A stretch of 40,121 nt of DNA from a virus, in the IMG/VR virus record IMGVR_UViG_3300009553_000010, positions 1 to 40,121 of that record; one strand, written 5' to 3'. Both the position numbers and the translations under genes were made by a program. Within the stretch, counting starts at the first letter, position 1. The number at the start of each line of letters is the position of its first letter. This document shows positions 22,477 through 29,199 of the stretch, one piece after another. Under the pieces are notes generated by a model. That model was not told where the DNA came from, ran no database searches, and saw only the letters and a program-made list of their open reading frames with translations.

Positions 22477-24468
22477 TTAATCCTCTTTCTCGTCGGTATC
22501 AACATAATTTCGGGCCGGCGGCATATCGCCCGGCACCGCGGCCGCTTTCGGCTTGGCCCCGCAGTATTGACCATGTGAGGGCTTCTCGAGAAACCCATCT
22601 TTGAAAAGCTCATCAACCGCTTTCTTGATCGCATCCTCTTTGAATTCGGCCTCAAAGAGAGTAATGAGATCGGCCTTTGTAACGGTTTCCGGATATTGCA
22701 CCGTTACCATGTGCCGGCGAATTGTTTTGTATGCCGTTAGCTTTTCGGCCTGCACGTAATGGGTTGCATGAAACCATCGATCGGCCTCGAGCTTAAAGAC
22801 CCGGGTATAGTTTTGCCCGCCATCGGTCTTACGCTTGGCGCACTCGACTGTTACCGGCTCGCCTTTCGACACATCGCCAAACATATTTATGACGGTACGA
22901 GAAAGGGCCTGCAGGGCCGAGGCCCCGCGGCCGGCATGCACCCCGGCATGTTCGAGCTCATTTTTCTTTTTGCCGTAATGGTGAGCGAAGAGAAAAGCGC
23001 AGTTACCGGTGTAAGCCATTTTTAAGAGAGGCTTGATAACTTTTTTCGTTACTTCGGCATTAGAGTTTTCGTCGTTAAGATCATAGGCCGCGGAAACATT
23101 GTCGACAATAATAAACTCGACCCCGTTTTTCTCGATGAGCTCATTTGCCCATTTTTCATGGGTATTGAACTGAAAGAGCTCCCCGCCCATGAGGCCTTTT
23201 GGGATCACAATATAATTTTCTTCTAGCTCTCGAACCTCGCCCGGGGTAAACACTGTGAACATTTGCCCGAGATCCCTTTGCACATCCTGCGCGTCATTTT
23301 CAAAATCGAAATACGCGATCTTTACCGGCCTCATACCCTCATAAAAAGGCTCGAAAGGCCGGCCGGCCGCCATGCACATTCCGATATTTCTCAAGAGCGT
23401 AGTTTTGCCGGCGTTTGTTGCGGCTTGGATGATCGCGATATCCCGCTTGCCAATGTGAAAACCTAAAATTTCTTTCTCTTCGAAAACCTGAGCCATGAAA
23501 TCGCGGAATAGATAGGGCCTGAGCGTGTTTTCGTGATCGGGCGGGGCATTCGGATCAAGAGGGTCCGCGGCGGGATCGATCGGCGTTTGCGGGGCATATC
23601 GCCCGACTGAGAAAGCGATGTGCCGGATCTCATCATCCCCGAGCGGCGGGGTACAAACCCGCTGATTTTCGATATTAAGGGCCGCGTAGATCGCCCCCTC
23701 GCTTAGCCCGCCATGCCTGAGCCGCCCGGCCACGCTTGTCAGCGTTTGATTGCGCGAGCCCTGCGATATTGCATCCGGCATCACAACCCCCGGCGGGGGC
23801 GGCGGTACAACGAAAGACGCGGGGCCCGCCGCTGCTACCGGCCCGGTGCCGTTACTCGCGCCGTTTGCCGTTGTCGATACCGGGGGCGGGGCTTGGGCCT
23901 GCAGTTTATCGATCCAATCTTTCGGGAATTCGGCGAGCTCCGAATGCGAGTTTTGAAACTCATATCGCTTACCGCTCGCATGTATCGAGGGCGGGGCCAC
24001 TACATAACCGCCATCGCCGCGCACATCGATAAAAGGCCCGAGCCTCGATGCCGAGTTTTTGATATCGATCCCGGCCGGGTATTTGTAATAGAAGTGCAGG
24101 CCCGCCCCGGTCTTTACTTTCGGTGTCGTGAAAATCGTTAGATCCACATCGCCAAAGATAAGGCTCGAGCTATGGGCCCCTTTCGCCATATCAACATCGA
24201 GCACGACTATGCCCGACCCGGGGCCGGTTGCGATCCCGATATTCGCCTCGGGCCATTGCTTAAACCATGCCTCGATCTGAGCAAAATCCTTGCTCGCGTC
24301 GAGGCTGCCGTTTTTTGTAAGAGGGTGTTTACCGGGGCTTGGGCAGTCAACTTTTCCACATGTGCATTTTGCGTCTGATCCGATCGAGTGAAGAGGCATT
24401 ACGGCCCAACCCCATTCACTCACATAATTAAGAGCGAAATCGAGATTCGTAAGCACTTGAGTATTCAT
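22477..24468 (-). CDS. Bifunctional primase-polymerase / helicase (replication protein)
   Basis: A 663-aa protein starting MNTQVLTNLD; the long upstream extension is shadow frame. Residues 1-190 are a prim-pol (N-terminal bifunctional DNA primase/polymerase) domain with V-L-D-V-D (Asp91, Asp93), G-L-H-F-Y-Y and D-V-R-G-D-G-G-Y-V-V-A-P-P. A Pro/Ala-rich linker follows, then a RecA-like helicase/ATPase with Walker A A-T-N-A-G-K-T (350-356) and Walker B F-I-I-V-D-N, and a small winged-helix-like C-terminus. This is the only recognisable replication enzyme; the phage must borrow a host polymerase. Confidence 0.92.
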   Translation of the reverse strand: MNTQVLTNLDFALNYVSEWGWAVMPLHSIGSDAKCTCGKVDCPSPGKHPLTKNGSLDASKDFAQIEAWFKQWPEANIGIATGPGSGIVVLDVDMAKGAHSSSLIFGDVDLTIFTTPKVKTGAGLHFYYKYPAGIDIKNSASRLGPFIDVRGDGGYVVAPPSIHASGKRYEFQNSHSELAEFPKDWIDKLQAQAPPPVSTTANGASNGTGPVAAAGPASFVVPPPPPGVVMPDAISQGSRNQTLTSVAGRLRHGGLSEGAIYAALNIENQRVCTPPLGDDEIRHIAFSVGRYAPQTPIDPAADPLDPNAPPDHENTLRPYLFRDFMAQVFEEKEILGFHIGKRDIAIIQAATNAGKTTLLRNIGMCMAAGRPFEPFYEGMRPVKIAYFDFENDAQDVQRDLGQMFTVFTPGEVRELEENYIVIPKGLMGGELFQFNTHEKWANELIEKNGVEFIIVDNVSAAYDLNDENSNAEVTKKVIKPLLKMAYTGNCAFLFAHHYGKKKNELEHAGVHAGRGASALQALSRTVINMFGDVSKGEPVTVECAKRKTDGGQNYTRVFKLEADRWFHATHYVQAEKLTAYKTIRRHMVTVQYPETVTKADLITLFEAEFKEDAIKKAVDELFKDGFLEKPSHGQYCGAKPKAAAVPGDMPPARNYVDTDEKED

Positions 24469-24509
24469 ATTGAGTGAAATTTTCCTAGTGAGCTTTAGTA
24501 ACCGAATCA

Positions 24510-24540
24510 ATTGCCCGGAGATCCTCAAGCCCCGGGCAAT
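24510..24540. repeat. Intergenic hairpin before the prim-pol gene
   Basis: Nine-bp perfect arms ATTGCCCGG / CCGGGCAAT with a 13-base loop in the 91-bp gap between the SSB-like gene and prim-pol. No T-run on the minus strand; may attenuate or separate the two messages. Confidence 0.5.
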
Positions 24541-24559
24541 CCGTTCGATCACTAAAAAA

Positions 24560-25150
24560 CTAGAAACCGATCGCGGGATCCGGCACCGCCGAAACGGCCG
24601 GGGCCGCCGGCGTTGCAACTTGCGGCTGCGCGGCTTGGGCTTGCGGATTCGCTTTTTGCTGCTCGACCCATGCCTTTTTGCTTTCGTAATCGAGGGCCTC
24701 GATCGCCGGCATGTTCTCCATGAGCGGCATGATCGCCCCGATGTTGGCATAAGTCTTATCGCCCGACTGAGCATGTACAACCGAAATGATCGCGTTGCGG
24801 CCCGTAAGATCGATATCGACCCCCGGGGGCTTGAGCTCGGCCTCAGTAAGATCATGGCCCCGCCACGCGAGCAAGAAAGCCCTTAGCCCGCTCTTCTCGC
24901 CGAGCGTCATGGCATTCAGCTTTTTCGAGCGAACCTCATACCGCTTGCCGGTTTCGGGATCGACCTTATTGAGCTGAAAAACGTATTGAATGGGCCAGAT
25001 CATGCGGGGCTCATCCTTTCCCGTTTTGTCGTTTTTGTAGATCTGCTCTTGATGCCCCCAATCGAGCAACTCGCAACAGATCCCTTGATATTGCCCAACC
25101 GGGGCAAGCACGAAATTGCCCGTTTCCTTGTGTTCAACGTGAAAACTCAT
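24560..25150 (-). CDS. SSB-like / DUF669-type replication-associated phage protein
   Basis: A 196-aa protein (MSFHVEHKET) with AGGAG 13 bases upstream. The order Y-Q-G-I-C-C-E-L-L-D-W-G, a middle P-I-Q-Y-V-F-Q-L beta part, K-R-Y-E-V-R-S-K-K-L-N-A-M-T-L-G-E-K-S-G-L-R-A-F-L-L-A-W-R-G, then an acidic/Pro/Ala tail is typical of the phage family that is often annotated as a single-stranded DNA-binding or recombination-associated protein and lies next to the replicase. The OB-like core plus disordered tail fits an SSB. Placed directly before the prim-pol gene. Confidence 0.65.
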   Translation of the reverse strand: MSFHVEHKETGNFVLAPVGQYQGICCELLDWGHQEQIYKNDKTGKDEPRMIWPIQYVFQLNKVDPETGKRYEVRSKKLNAMTLGEKSGLRAFLLAWRGHDLTEAELKPPGVDIDLTGRNAIISVVHAQSGDKTYANIGAIMPLMENMPAIEALDYESKKAWVEQQKANPQAQAAQPQVATPAAPAVSAVPDPAIGF

Positions 25151-25213
25151 TTTTACTTTTCTCCTATTTTTATTCTGATTTATCGGGCCTCGCGGCCCCG
25201 AGCACAACGGTTA

Positions 25214-25332
25214 TTTTGTTTGCTCGGCCGGTGCATGTGTGTGTTCACCCTTTGGAAAGTGAGAGGGCAACGGGTTGCCGCCGGGCGGCGGCCCCTCTCG
25301 AAAAAACACATACACCGGCACAACAAACAAAA
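25214..25332 (-). ncRNA. Nested ~119-nt hairpin: structured leader or small RNA
   Basis: Four nested stems face each other: TTTTGTTTG / CAAACAAAA (25214-25222 / 25324-25332), CCGGTGCATGTGT / ACACATACACCGG (25228-25240 / 25306-25318, one non-Watson-Crick pair), GAGAGGG / CCCTCTC (25261-25267 / 25293-25299) and GCCGCC / GGCGGC (25277-25282 / 25287-25292). The odd pair is G-U on minus-strand RNA but C-A on plus-strand RNA, which suggests the minus-strand transcript is the folded one. It begins just after an operator-controlled promoter and ends 64 bases before the SSB-like gene, so it is either a leader or a stand-alone RNA. Confidence 0.6.
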
Positions 25333-25346
25333 CCGGGGCTTACAAA

Positions 25347-25372
25347 ATTATCATACCTAACAGAATTTGTTA
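25347..25372 (-). promoter_or_regulatory. Operator (TAACA-N5-TGTTA) and TATGATAAT promoter element
   Basis: TAACA-GAATT-TGTTA (25358-25372) overlaps the last codons and stop (TAG) of the upstream zinc-finger gene. Immediately downstream on the minus strand is TATGATAAT, a good -10 for a transcript starting near 25340. The -35 is weak. This would drive the structured leader and the SSB/prim-pol genes. Confidence 0.6.
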
Positions 25373-25725
25373 ATCAGTTTGTGCCGCTCGAAATGCTTTC
25401 GCATAAAATTATCGAGCACTTGCTCGGGCGGTACCCCGCCGGCACCGGGGTCGATCACCCCGCGGAGCTCTTGCACTTCCCCGCACTCGATACAGGTAAC
25501 GGTGTCGGCCTCGCCGATGAGGCTTACCCGCACATGCTCGCTCACCTTTTGCAGCTTTCGAAGCCTCGGCCAGCTCGGCACTTTTGGATTTAGCACTTTG
25601 GCAAAAACCTTGCCCCGAGCATCCCGATGCTTAGTTTCCACATGATCGCTCACGGCCTTTTTCTCGGGGGCGGTAAACCCGCAAGAATTGCATCGAAAAT
25701 TCGGATTTATCTGTAGCTCTGCCAT
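25357..25725 (-). CDS. Zinc-finger protein with two metal sites (122 aa)
   Basis: MAELQINPNF start. The first site is a C2H2-like finger: C-N-S-C-G-F then V-S-D-H-V-E-T-K-H (residues 12-33). The second is C-I-E-C-G followed much later by H-F-E-R-H near the C-terminus. The middle is basic. Likely DNA- or RNA-binding. Its stop codon lies inside an operator. Function unknown. Confidence 0.7.
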   Translation of the reverse strand: MAELQINPNFRCNSCGFTAPEKKAVSDHVETKHRDARGKVFAKVLNPKVPSWPRLRKLQKVSEHVRVSLIGEADTVTCIECGEVQELRGVIDPGAGGVPPEQVLDNFMRKHFERHKLINKFC

Positions 25726-25731
25726 TTTGTT

Positions 25732-25908
25732 TTAATCGCGATCGCGATCGATCGCCGCGTTAAGATCCGCATCGAACCGCCGATCTTTGATCTCTCGAGG
25801 TTTCGCATCGCGTTTCTTACGGGCGGCCCGGCGAGACTTCCAAACCCCTCGGCGGTGCTTATATCGAAACTCTTGAGCAAGATCTCGGGGAAAGATATAG
25901 ATCGGCAT
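25732..25908 (-). CDS. Very basic 58-aa protein
   Basis: MPIYIFPRDL start; about 20 of 58 residues are Arg or Lys (R-R-G-V-W-K-S-R-R-A-A-R-K-K-R-D), ending in an Asp/Arg repeat. Packed between two early genes with 6- and 8-base gaps, which supports it as a gene. Possibly nucleic-acid binding; no family recognised. Confidence 0.6.
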   Translation of the reverse strand: MPIYIFPRDLAQEFRYKHRRGVWKSRRAARKKRDAKPREIKDRRFDADLNAAIDRDRD

Positions 25909-25916
25909 AGATAAGA

Positions 25917-26126
25917 TTATCGGCCCATGCTAAAAAGCAGGCTGAACAAAAAGACCGTGATCGCCATCATCGCGAGCCCGGCCAGTAAAAAGTAATGCCG
26001 AACCGGTGAGCCCGGTTGCAAAGCTCGCGAGAAAGGGCTTATCCGGCAATGCGAGCACTCCCCCGGCTCGCTCGGCAAGCCACAAGTCGAACATTCGAAA
26101 TCGTGAAAATTTAAGATCTTTGCCAT
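25917..26126 (-). CDS. Zinc-ribbon protein with C-terminal membrane anchor (69 aa)
   Basis: MAKILNFHDF start with GGGAG in the leader. C-S-T-C-G and C-S-H-C (residues 13-28) form a zinc ribbon; residues about 45-66 are a membrane segment (Y-F-L-L-A-G-L-A-M-M-A-I). A tail-anchored zinc ribbon is an unusual design for an early phage protein. Function unknown. Confidence 0.7.
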   Translation of the reverse strand: MAKILNFHDFECSTCGLPSEPGECSHCRISPFSRALQPGSPVRHYFLLAGLAMMAITVFLFSLLFSMGR

Positions 26127-26193
26127 TTTGAAAATCTCCCGTTTAGAATTGAACCGGGGCGAGCCGTACACTCTCGCCCCGACCGTGAGGCAG

Positions 26194-26778
26194 TTAAACC
26201 GCCTCGCTCTCAACCGCCCCTTGTTCGCTAGTCTCTTCGATCGGTTCGCCCGCGGGCACCGGCAAAACCGATGCGATCACCGCGGTATGATCCGTTTCTT
26301 TCTTAACGAAATCGAGATTTACCTTTTTATCTTTTGCATATTTCTCGAATTGCGTTTTCGCCACGATCAACATAAACGGGGCCTCTTTCTTGGCCCAATC
26401 GGTTGCCGCCGCGATCTCATACTCGAGCTTGACCGTATCGCGCACGCTCAAATGTTCATCGAAAGTCTTTTCGCCGGTTGCGATACGAAAATCGATAAGC
26501 TCGCCCCGCAAGGCCGCATCGGCAACCTCGAGGGCTTTCTTTGTCCGCTCATGCTCGGCGATCACAAGAGTATTTGCTCTCTCCCATTGACCCCGCACAT
26601 CCTCGAGCTCGAGGATCAAAGTTTTGTATCGCTCACCGTAAGCGGCCTCGGCCCCGGCCGCAAAGTGCCGGGCCCGAGCGAGTTTAGTTTTGAGTGCGAG
26701 AATATTAGTCTTTTTCGCCTCGATCGCGGCCGGATCCTCGCCCCCGGTACCGGGAATTGATTCTTTGCTATCTGCCAT
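26194..26778 (-). CDS. Coiled-coil early protein (194 aa)
   Basis: MADSKESIPG start with GGAG in the leader. Residues 10-85 are mainly one long helix with heptads; the C-terminal half has L-S-V-R-D-T-V-K-L-E-Y-E-I-A-A-A-T-D-W-A-K, then A-P-F-M-L-I-V-A-K-T-Q-F-E-K-Y-A-K and V-K-K-E-T-D-H-T-A-V-I-A. I recall similar C-terminal segments in phage hypothetical proteins but no function. Confidence 0.68.
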   Translation of the reverse strand: MADSKESIPGTGGEDPAAIEAKKTNILALKTKLARARHFAAGAEAAYGERYKTLILELEDVRGQWERANTLVIAEHERTKKALEVADAALRGELIDFRIATGEKTFDEHLSVRDTVKLEYEIAAATDWAKKEAPFMLIVAKTQFEKYAKDKKVNLDFVKKETDHTAVIASVLPVPAGEPIEETSEQGAVESEAV

Positions 26779-26826
26779 TTTTAGAATCTCCAAAAGCCGC
26801 AATGCCCGGCGGCCGCGGGCAAGAGC

Positions 26827-27114
26827 TTAAAGGGCCTCTACGGCCGCCTTGCGGGCCTCATACAGCTTGAGCCATCCCTCGGCGGCTGCTTTCAACTCGG
26901 GGCCCGTTGCCGGATCCGCAAGGGCGGCCCGGTAAGTGTTCGCCTGCTTATCCCGGATCGGCTTTTTCGCATGCCAATCAACAAAAAGCTCTAAATTGCC
27001 GGTTGCCACGTTTAGCTTGTCCTCATCATCGATCACGGCCTCGGCCGCGAAATCGAGGCTCTCATAATTGCCGAGGTTCGTCTTTTGGGCGAGCCGGATA
27101 GTGGTAATTTTCAT
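26827..27114 (-). CDS. Early-region protein, unknown function (95 aa)
   Basis: MKITTIRLAQ start, overlapping the stop of the micro-gene upstream (ATGA). N-terminal beta-rich part, then L-F-V-D-W-H-A-K-K-P-I-R-D-K-Q and a helix K-A-A-A-E-G-W-L-K-L-Y-E-A. Translation is probably coupled to the micro-gene. Unknown. Confidence 0.62.
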   Translation of the reverse strand: MKITTIRLAQKTNLGNYESLDFAAEAVIDDEDKLNVATGNLELFVDWHAKKPIRDKQANTYRAALADPATGPELKAAAEGWLKLYEARKAAVEAL

Positions 27115-27200
27115 TGCGTTAAAAGAGCCGCGATAGTGCCGGCGGCCGCGGCAAGAATAAGCATCGAGAGAAAGAAACCGGCGATCTGTAAGCGGCTCAT
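27111..27200 (-). CDS. 29-aa single-span membrane micro-protein
   Basis: MSRLQIAGFFLSML with a hydrophobic run to residue 27 (I-L-A-A-A-A-G-T-I-A-A-L-L). Both ends overlap the neighbouring genes by four bases (ATGA), a classic sign of coupled translation, and the membrane segment is well formed. No function known. Confidence 0.6.
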   Translation of the reverse strand: MSRLQIAGFFLSMLILAAAAGTIAALLTQ

Positions 27201-27634
27201 ATCCAAACACCCCCGCAGCTTTCACGCTTGCGCTCATCCTCGGGCTGTAGATACGGCATCGCCTCATCGCCCGGATCGAAATAGCCCGAAGTAAAGGGAT
27301 CGAGCATTGCGGCCGTATAGAGAGCGATGAGCCGCTTGGCTGCCTTATGCCAGCAAACGGCCCCCTGCAGCTCTGCCATACAACCGTGGCGGCCATCGGG
27401 GCCGAGCTCATAAACAAGGTTCGAGCTTTGCGACCAAATGAGAAAGCGATCCGCGGCCGGCTCATAAGTCATAAACTCGCCCTGCTCGCGGATCCTGATC
27501 ACAGCTTTCGAAATCGCATTTATCACGCTTTTTTTGTGGGCCTCATTGAAATTAAAGGCCCGGTTATGCTGCACTTTCTCGATCGACTCGCTCACGATCG
27601 CAGCAAATACGGTGCGATTCTCGATCGCGATCAT
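27197..27634 (-). CDS. SWIM-like zinc-finger protein (145 aa)
   Basis: MIAIENRTVF start, overlapping the previous stop by four bases. The middle reads W-S-Q-S-S-N-L-V-Y-E-L (residues 67-77) followed by H83-G-C85, eight residues, C94-W-H96 and K-A-A. That is the layout of a SWIM finger (CxC-xn-CxH) with the first Cys replaced by His. SWIM fingers bind DNA or proteins. The N-terminal 50 residues are helical. No enzyme domain attached. Confidence 0.68.
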   Translation of the reverse strand: MIAIENRTVFAAIVSESIEKVQHNRAFNFNEAHKKSVINAISKAVIRIREQGEFMTYEPAADRFLIWSQSSNLVYELGPDGRHGCMAELQGAVCWHKAAKRLIALYTAAMLDPFTSGYFDPGDEAMPYLQPEDERKRESCGGVWI

Positions 27635-27864
27635 ACCGGTACCTCATGGAATTTGAGCCAGAAAGGCTGACTCGCCTTAAAGGTTTCGGTTTCGGCGGTA
27701 ACGATCTCGAGAACATCACCGGTTGAAAACCCTTCGCGGGCGGCGAATATATCAACAAGCTGCCATGAGTGCCGATCTAAAGTTTTAACATCGACCTTGC
27801 TAAACATGCCGGTGCATCGGTTGCCGTGTGGGGTGCGATAAAAAATCGCGATATTGCTGCTCAT
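27631..27864 (-). CDS. Early-region protein, unknown function (77 aa)
   Basis: MSSNIAIFYR start (the longer frame begins inside the previous gene). Overlaps both neighbours by four bases. Beta-alpha mix with L-D-R-H-S-W-Q-L-V-D-I and W-L-K-F-H. The N-terminus resembles that of its upstream neighbour (N-I-A-I), perhaps small paralogues. Unknown. Confidence 0.65.
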   Translation of the reverse strand: MSSNIAIFYRTPHGNRCTGMFSKVDVKTLDRHSWQLVDIFAAREGFSTGDVLEIVTAETETFKASQPFWLKFHEVPV

Positions 27865-28013
27865 GCCTGCGCCCCCTCGGCGGGGATCGCTATAACCCAT
27901 TCTTGCGATCCCGCCGAAAGATAGCGATTAGCTATCACTCGCAAGCCCGCTCGAGTCAGTGCGTTAAAAAGCCTTACCGCATCTTTCGTATTCACGATAA
28001 TTGCAATGTTCAT
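27861..28013 (-). CDS. First gene of the early operon (50 aa)
   Basis: MNIAIIVNTK start with GGAG in the leader and a CCCTTTGGAG leader motif shared with the J-domain gene. Beta-alpha layout (N-I-A-I-I-V-N-T, V-R-L-F-N-A-L, L-R-V-I-A-N-R). Stop overlaps the next start (ATGA). As the first product of the operator-controlled early transcript it may act at the switch from host to phage functions. Unknown. Confidence 0.65.
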   Translation of the reverse strand: MNIAIIVNTKDAVRLFNALTRAGLRVIANRYLSAGSQEWVIAIPAEGAQA

Positions 28014-28073
28014 TTTAATTTTTCTCCAAAGGGTTTTTGAATTTTGGCGGCCGTTACCCCGCCAATGAGAAAG

Positions 28074-28102
28074 AGCCTAACATAATATGTTAGGCCCTGC
28101 AA
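28074..28102 (-). promoter_or_regulatory. Early promoter with operator in its spacer
   Basis: On the minus strand TTGCAG, 17 bases, TAGGCT. The 21-bp perfect palindrome GCCTAACATAATATGTTAGGC (28075-28095, 10-bp arms around one base) fills the spacer and -10. It lies 25 bases past the repressor gene's stop and drives the early operon beginning at 28013. A repressor dimer here would shut the early genes. Confidence 0.78.
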
Positions 28103-28126
28103 GCGAAAAGATTTATTTTGAGAAAT

Positions 28127-28339
28127 TTATTTTGCCGGCTCGGCGAGCAAGATCTCCCGGATATCGAGCCCGATAAAATTACACATTCGGAGCAAGAGCT
28201 CGTAAGAGACTTGCTTGCCCTTTTCGGCCCGGTTCACCGTCATTTCAGAGATCCCGAGCTCGGCGGCGATCTCTTGCTGCGTGTGTTTCTCGGCCCGTTT
28301 CTTGGCGAGCTTTTGGTTGTCGTAATGTTGGGCGTTCAT
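28127..28339 (-). CDS. XRE/Cro-family repressor (70 aa)
   Basis: MNAQHYDNQK start; the ORF reading continues upstream but out of the gene. Residues 16-66 are an XRE helix-turn-helix domain: H-T-Q-Q-E-I-A-A-E-L-G-I-S-E-M-T-V-N-R-A-E-K-G then L-L-L-R-M-C-N-F-I-G-L-D-I-R-E-I. No separate C-terminal dimerisation or peptidase domain, as in Cro-size proteins. TAACA-N5-TGTTA operators sit at both ends of the gene, so it very likely binds them and controls itself and the early operon. Only about 6 bases of leader are predicted, as with lambda cI from its maintenance promoter. Confidence 0.88.
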   Translation of the reverse strand: MNAQHYDNQKLAKKRAEKHTQQEIAAELGISEMTVNRAEKGKQVSYELLLRMCNFIGLDIREILLAEPAK

Positions 28340-28352
28340 AATTGCAGGCTTG

Positions 28353-28381
28353 AGCCTAACATTTTTTGTGAGGATGAGCAA
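28353..28381 (-). promoter_or_regulatory. Promoter of the XRE gene with operator
   Basis: On the minus strand TTGCTC, 17 bases, TAGGCT. The spacer and -10 hold CCTAACATTTTTTGTGAGG (28355-28373), one mismatch in the right half. Only 13 bases separate the -10 from the XRE start codon, so the message would be almost leaderless. The broken half-site suggests weaker repression than at the early promoter. Confidence 0.7.
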
Positions 28382-28394
28382 AGATTTCCGAAAC

Positions 28395-28715
28395 CTAGCA
28401 CCGGGCCAGCTTATCGGCGAGATCTTGATCGAGGGCCGCGATATCCTCTTCGGTTGCCTGAGTGACGGCATTGGGCCCGATCGCCGTTTCGAGATTCTCG
28501 ACCGCCCCCCAAGCCTCGGCCTGAGCCTCGGAATACCCCCCGGCATCACCCGGAAATTGATATAGCACCGCCTTGCCCGCCGTGAGGTTATCGAAAGCGG
28601 CCTCGGATGCCGATCCCTCAACCGGGGGTGATGCGTCGAAGAGGGCAATTACCCGATTCGCGAGAATGATCAAGATCTGTTTGATTCGTTTTTTGTTTGG
28701 CCTTGCTAAACTCAT
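28395..28715 (-). CDS. Small protein at the end of the lysis module (106 aa)
   Basis: MSLARPNKKR start with AGGGG upstream. The N-terminus is basic and amphipathic (K-R-I-K-Q-I-L-I-I-L-A-N-R-V-I-A-L-F), the rest acidic and Ala/Gly-rich. It could bind the membrane through the amphipathic helix. Function unknown. Confidence 0.65.
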   Translation of the reverse strand: MSLARPNKKRIKQILIILANRVIALFDASPPVEGSASEAAFDNLTAGKAVLYQFPGDAGGYSEAQAEAWGAVENLETAIGPNAVTQATEEDIAALDQDLADKLARC

Positions 28716-28720
28716 TTAGA

Positions 28721-29164
28721 TTATTTCCCCTGATTTAAGAGCTCGAGATCTTTGGCCGCTTGGGCCGCTGCTTTACTATCCTCAAGGGCTTTGTTTAGTT
28801 TGTCAATTTCGGCCTGCTGCTGATTCATTCTCTCGCGCTGCGTAGCCCGCTCATCGCCCGCTTTTTCGCCGAGGGAATAGGCAAAATAAATACCGCCGAA
28901 GATCGCCCCGGATATCGTAAAGATCGCGACAATGACCGCAACCCATGCGGTGATCATTGTGGTATTCCAATACGGCTTTGTGGGGGTGTCGCCGGGCATT
29001 GTTTTTATCTTCAGATCGAGTGCCCGCCGCTCCCAAAAAGATAGCGCAGCCTGATCGCTCGGCGGTTCGATCGCTGCAGTATATCCCGGGCCGGCCTTAA
29101 CATTACCGGCGGGCAAAAGAACTGTTTGGGCGGCGGTTGCTGCATTGTTCATGCTTCTTCCCAT
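28721..29164 (-). CDS. Membrane/coiled-coil protein of the lysis module (147 aa)
   Basis: MGRSMNNAAT start with AGGAG nine bases upstream. About 70 residues of flexible N-terminus, one membrane segment (W-V-A-V-I-V-A-I-F-T-I-S-G-A-I-F-G-G-I-Y-F), and a charged coiled-coil C-terminus. Candidate holin or spanin-like protein by position; the N-out/C-in layout with a coiled coil is not a typical holin. Confidence 0.65.
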   Translation of the reverse strand: MGRSMNNAATAAQTVLLPAGNVKAGPGYTAAIEPPSDQAALSFWERRALDLKIKTMPGDTPTKPYWNTTMITAWVAVIVAIFTISGAIFGGIYFAYSLGEKAGDERATQRERMNQQQAEIDKLNKALEDSKAAAQAAKDLELLNQGK

Positions 29165-29199
29165 GTTTGTGATCTCCTTGCTTGGGGGAAATCACGGAT

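Noticed and set aside
23026-23041. TAACT-N5-CGTTA inside the prim-pol gene
   Set aside because: Two mismatches and inside a coding region without a promoter; not counted as an operator.
28075-28095. Resemblance of the operator to a XerCD dif half-site
   Set aside because: The shared part is only about 8 bases and the repeat occurs at eight loci with promoters, which fits an operator rather than a single recombination site.
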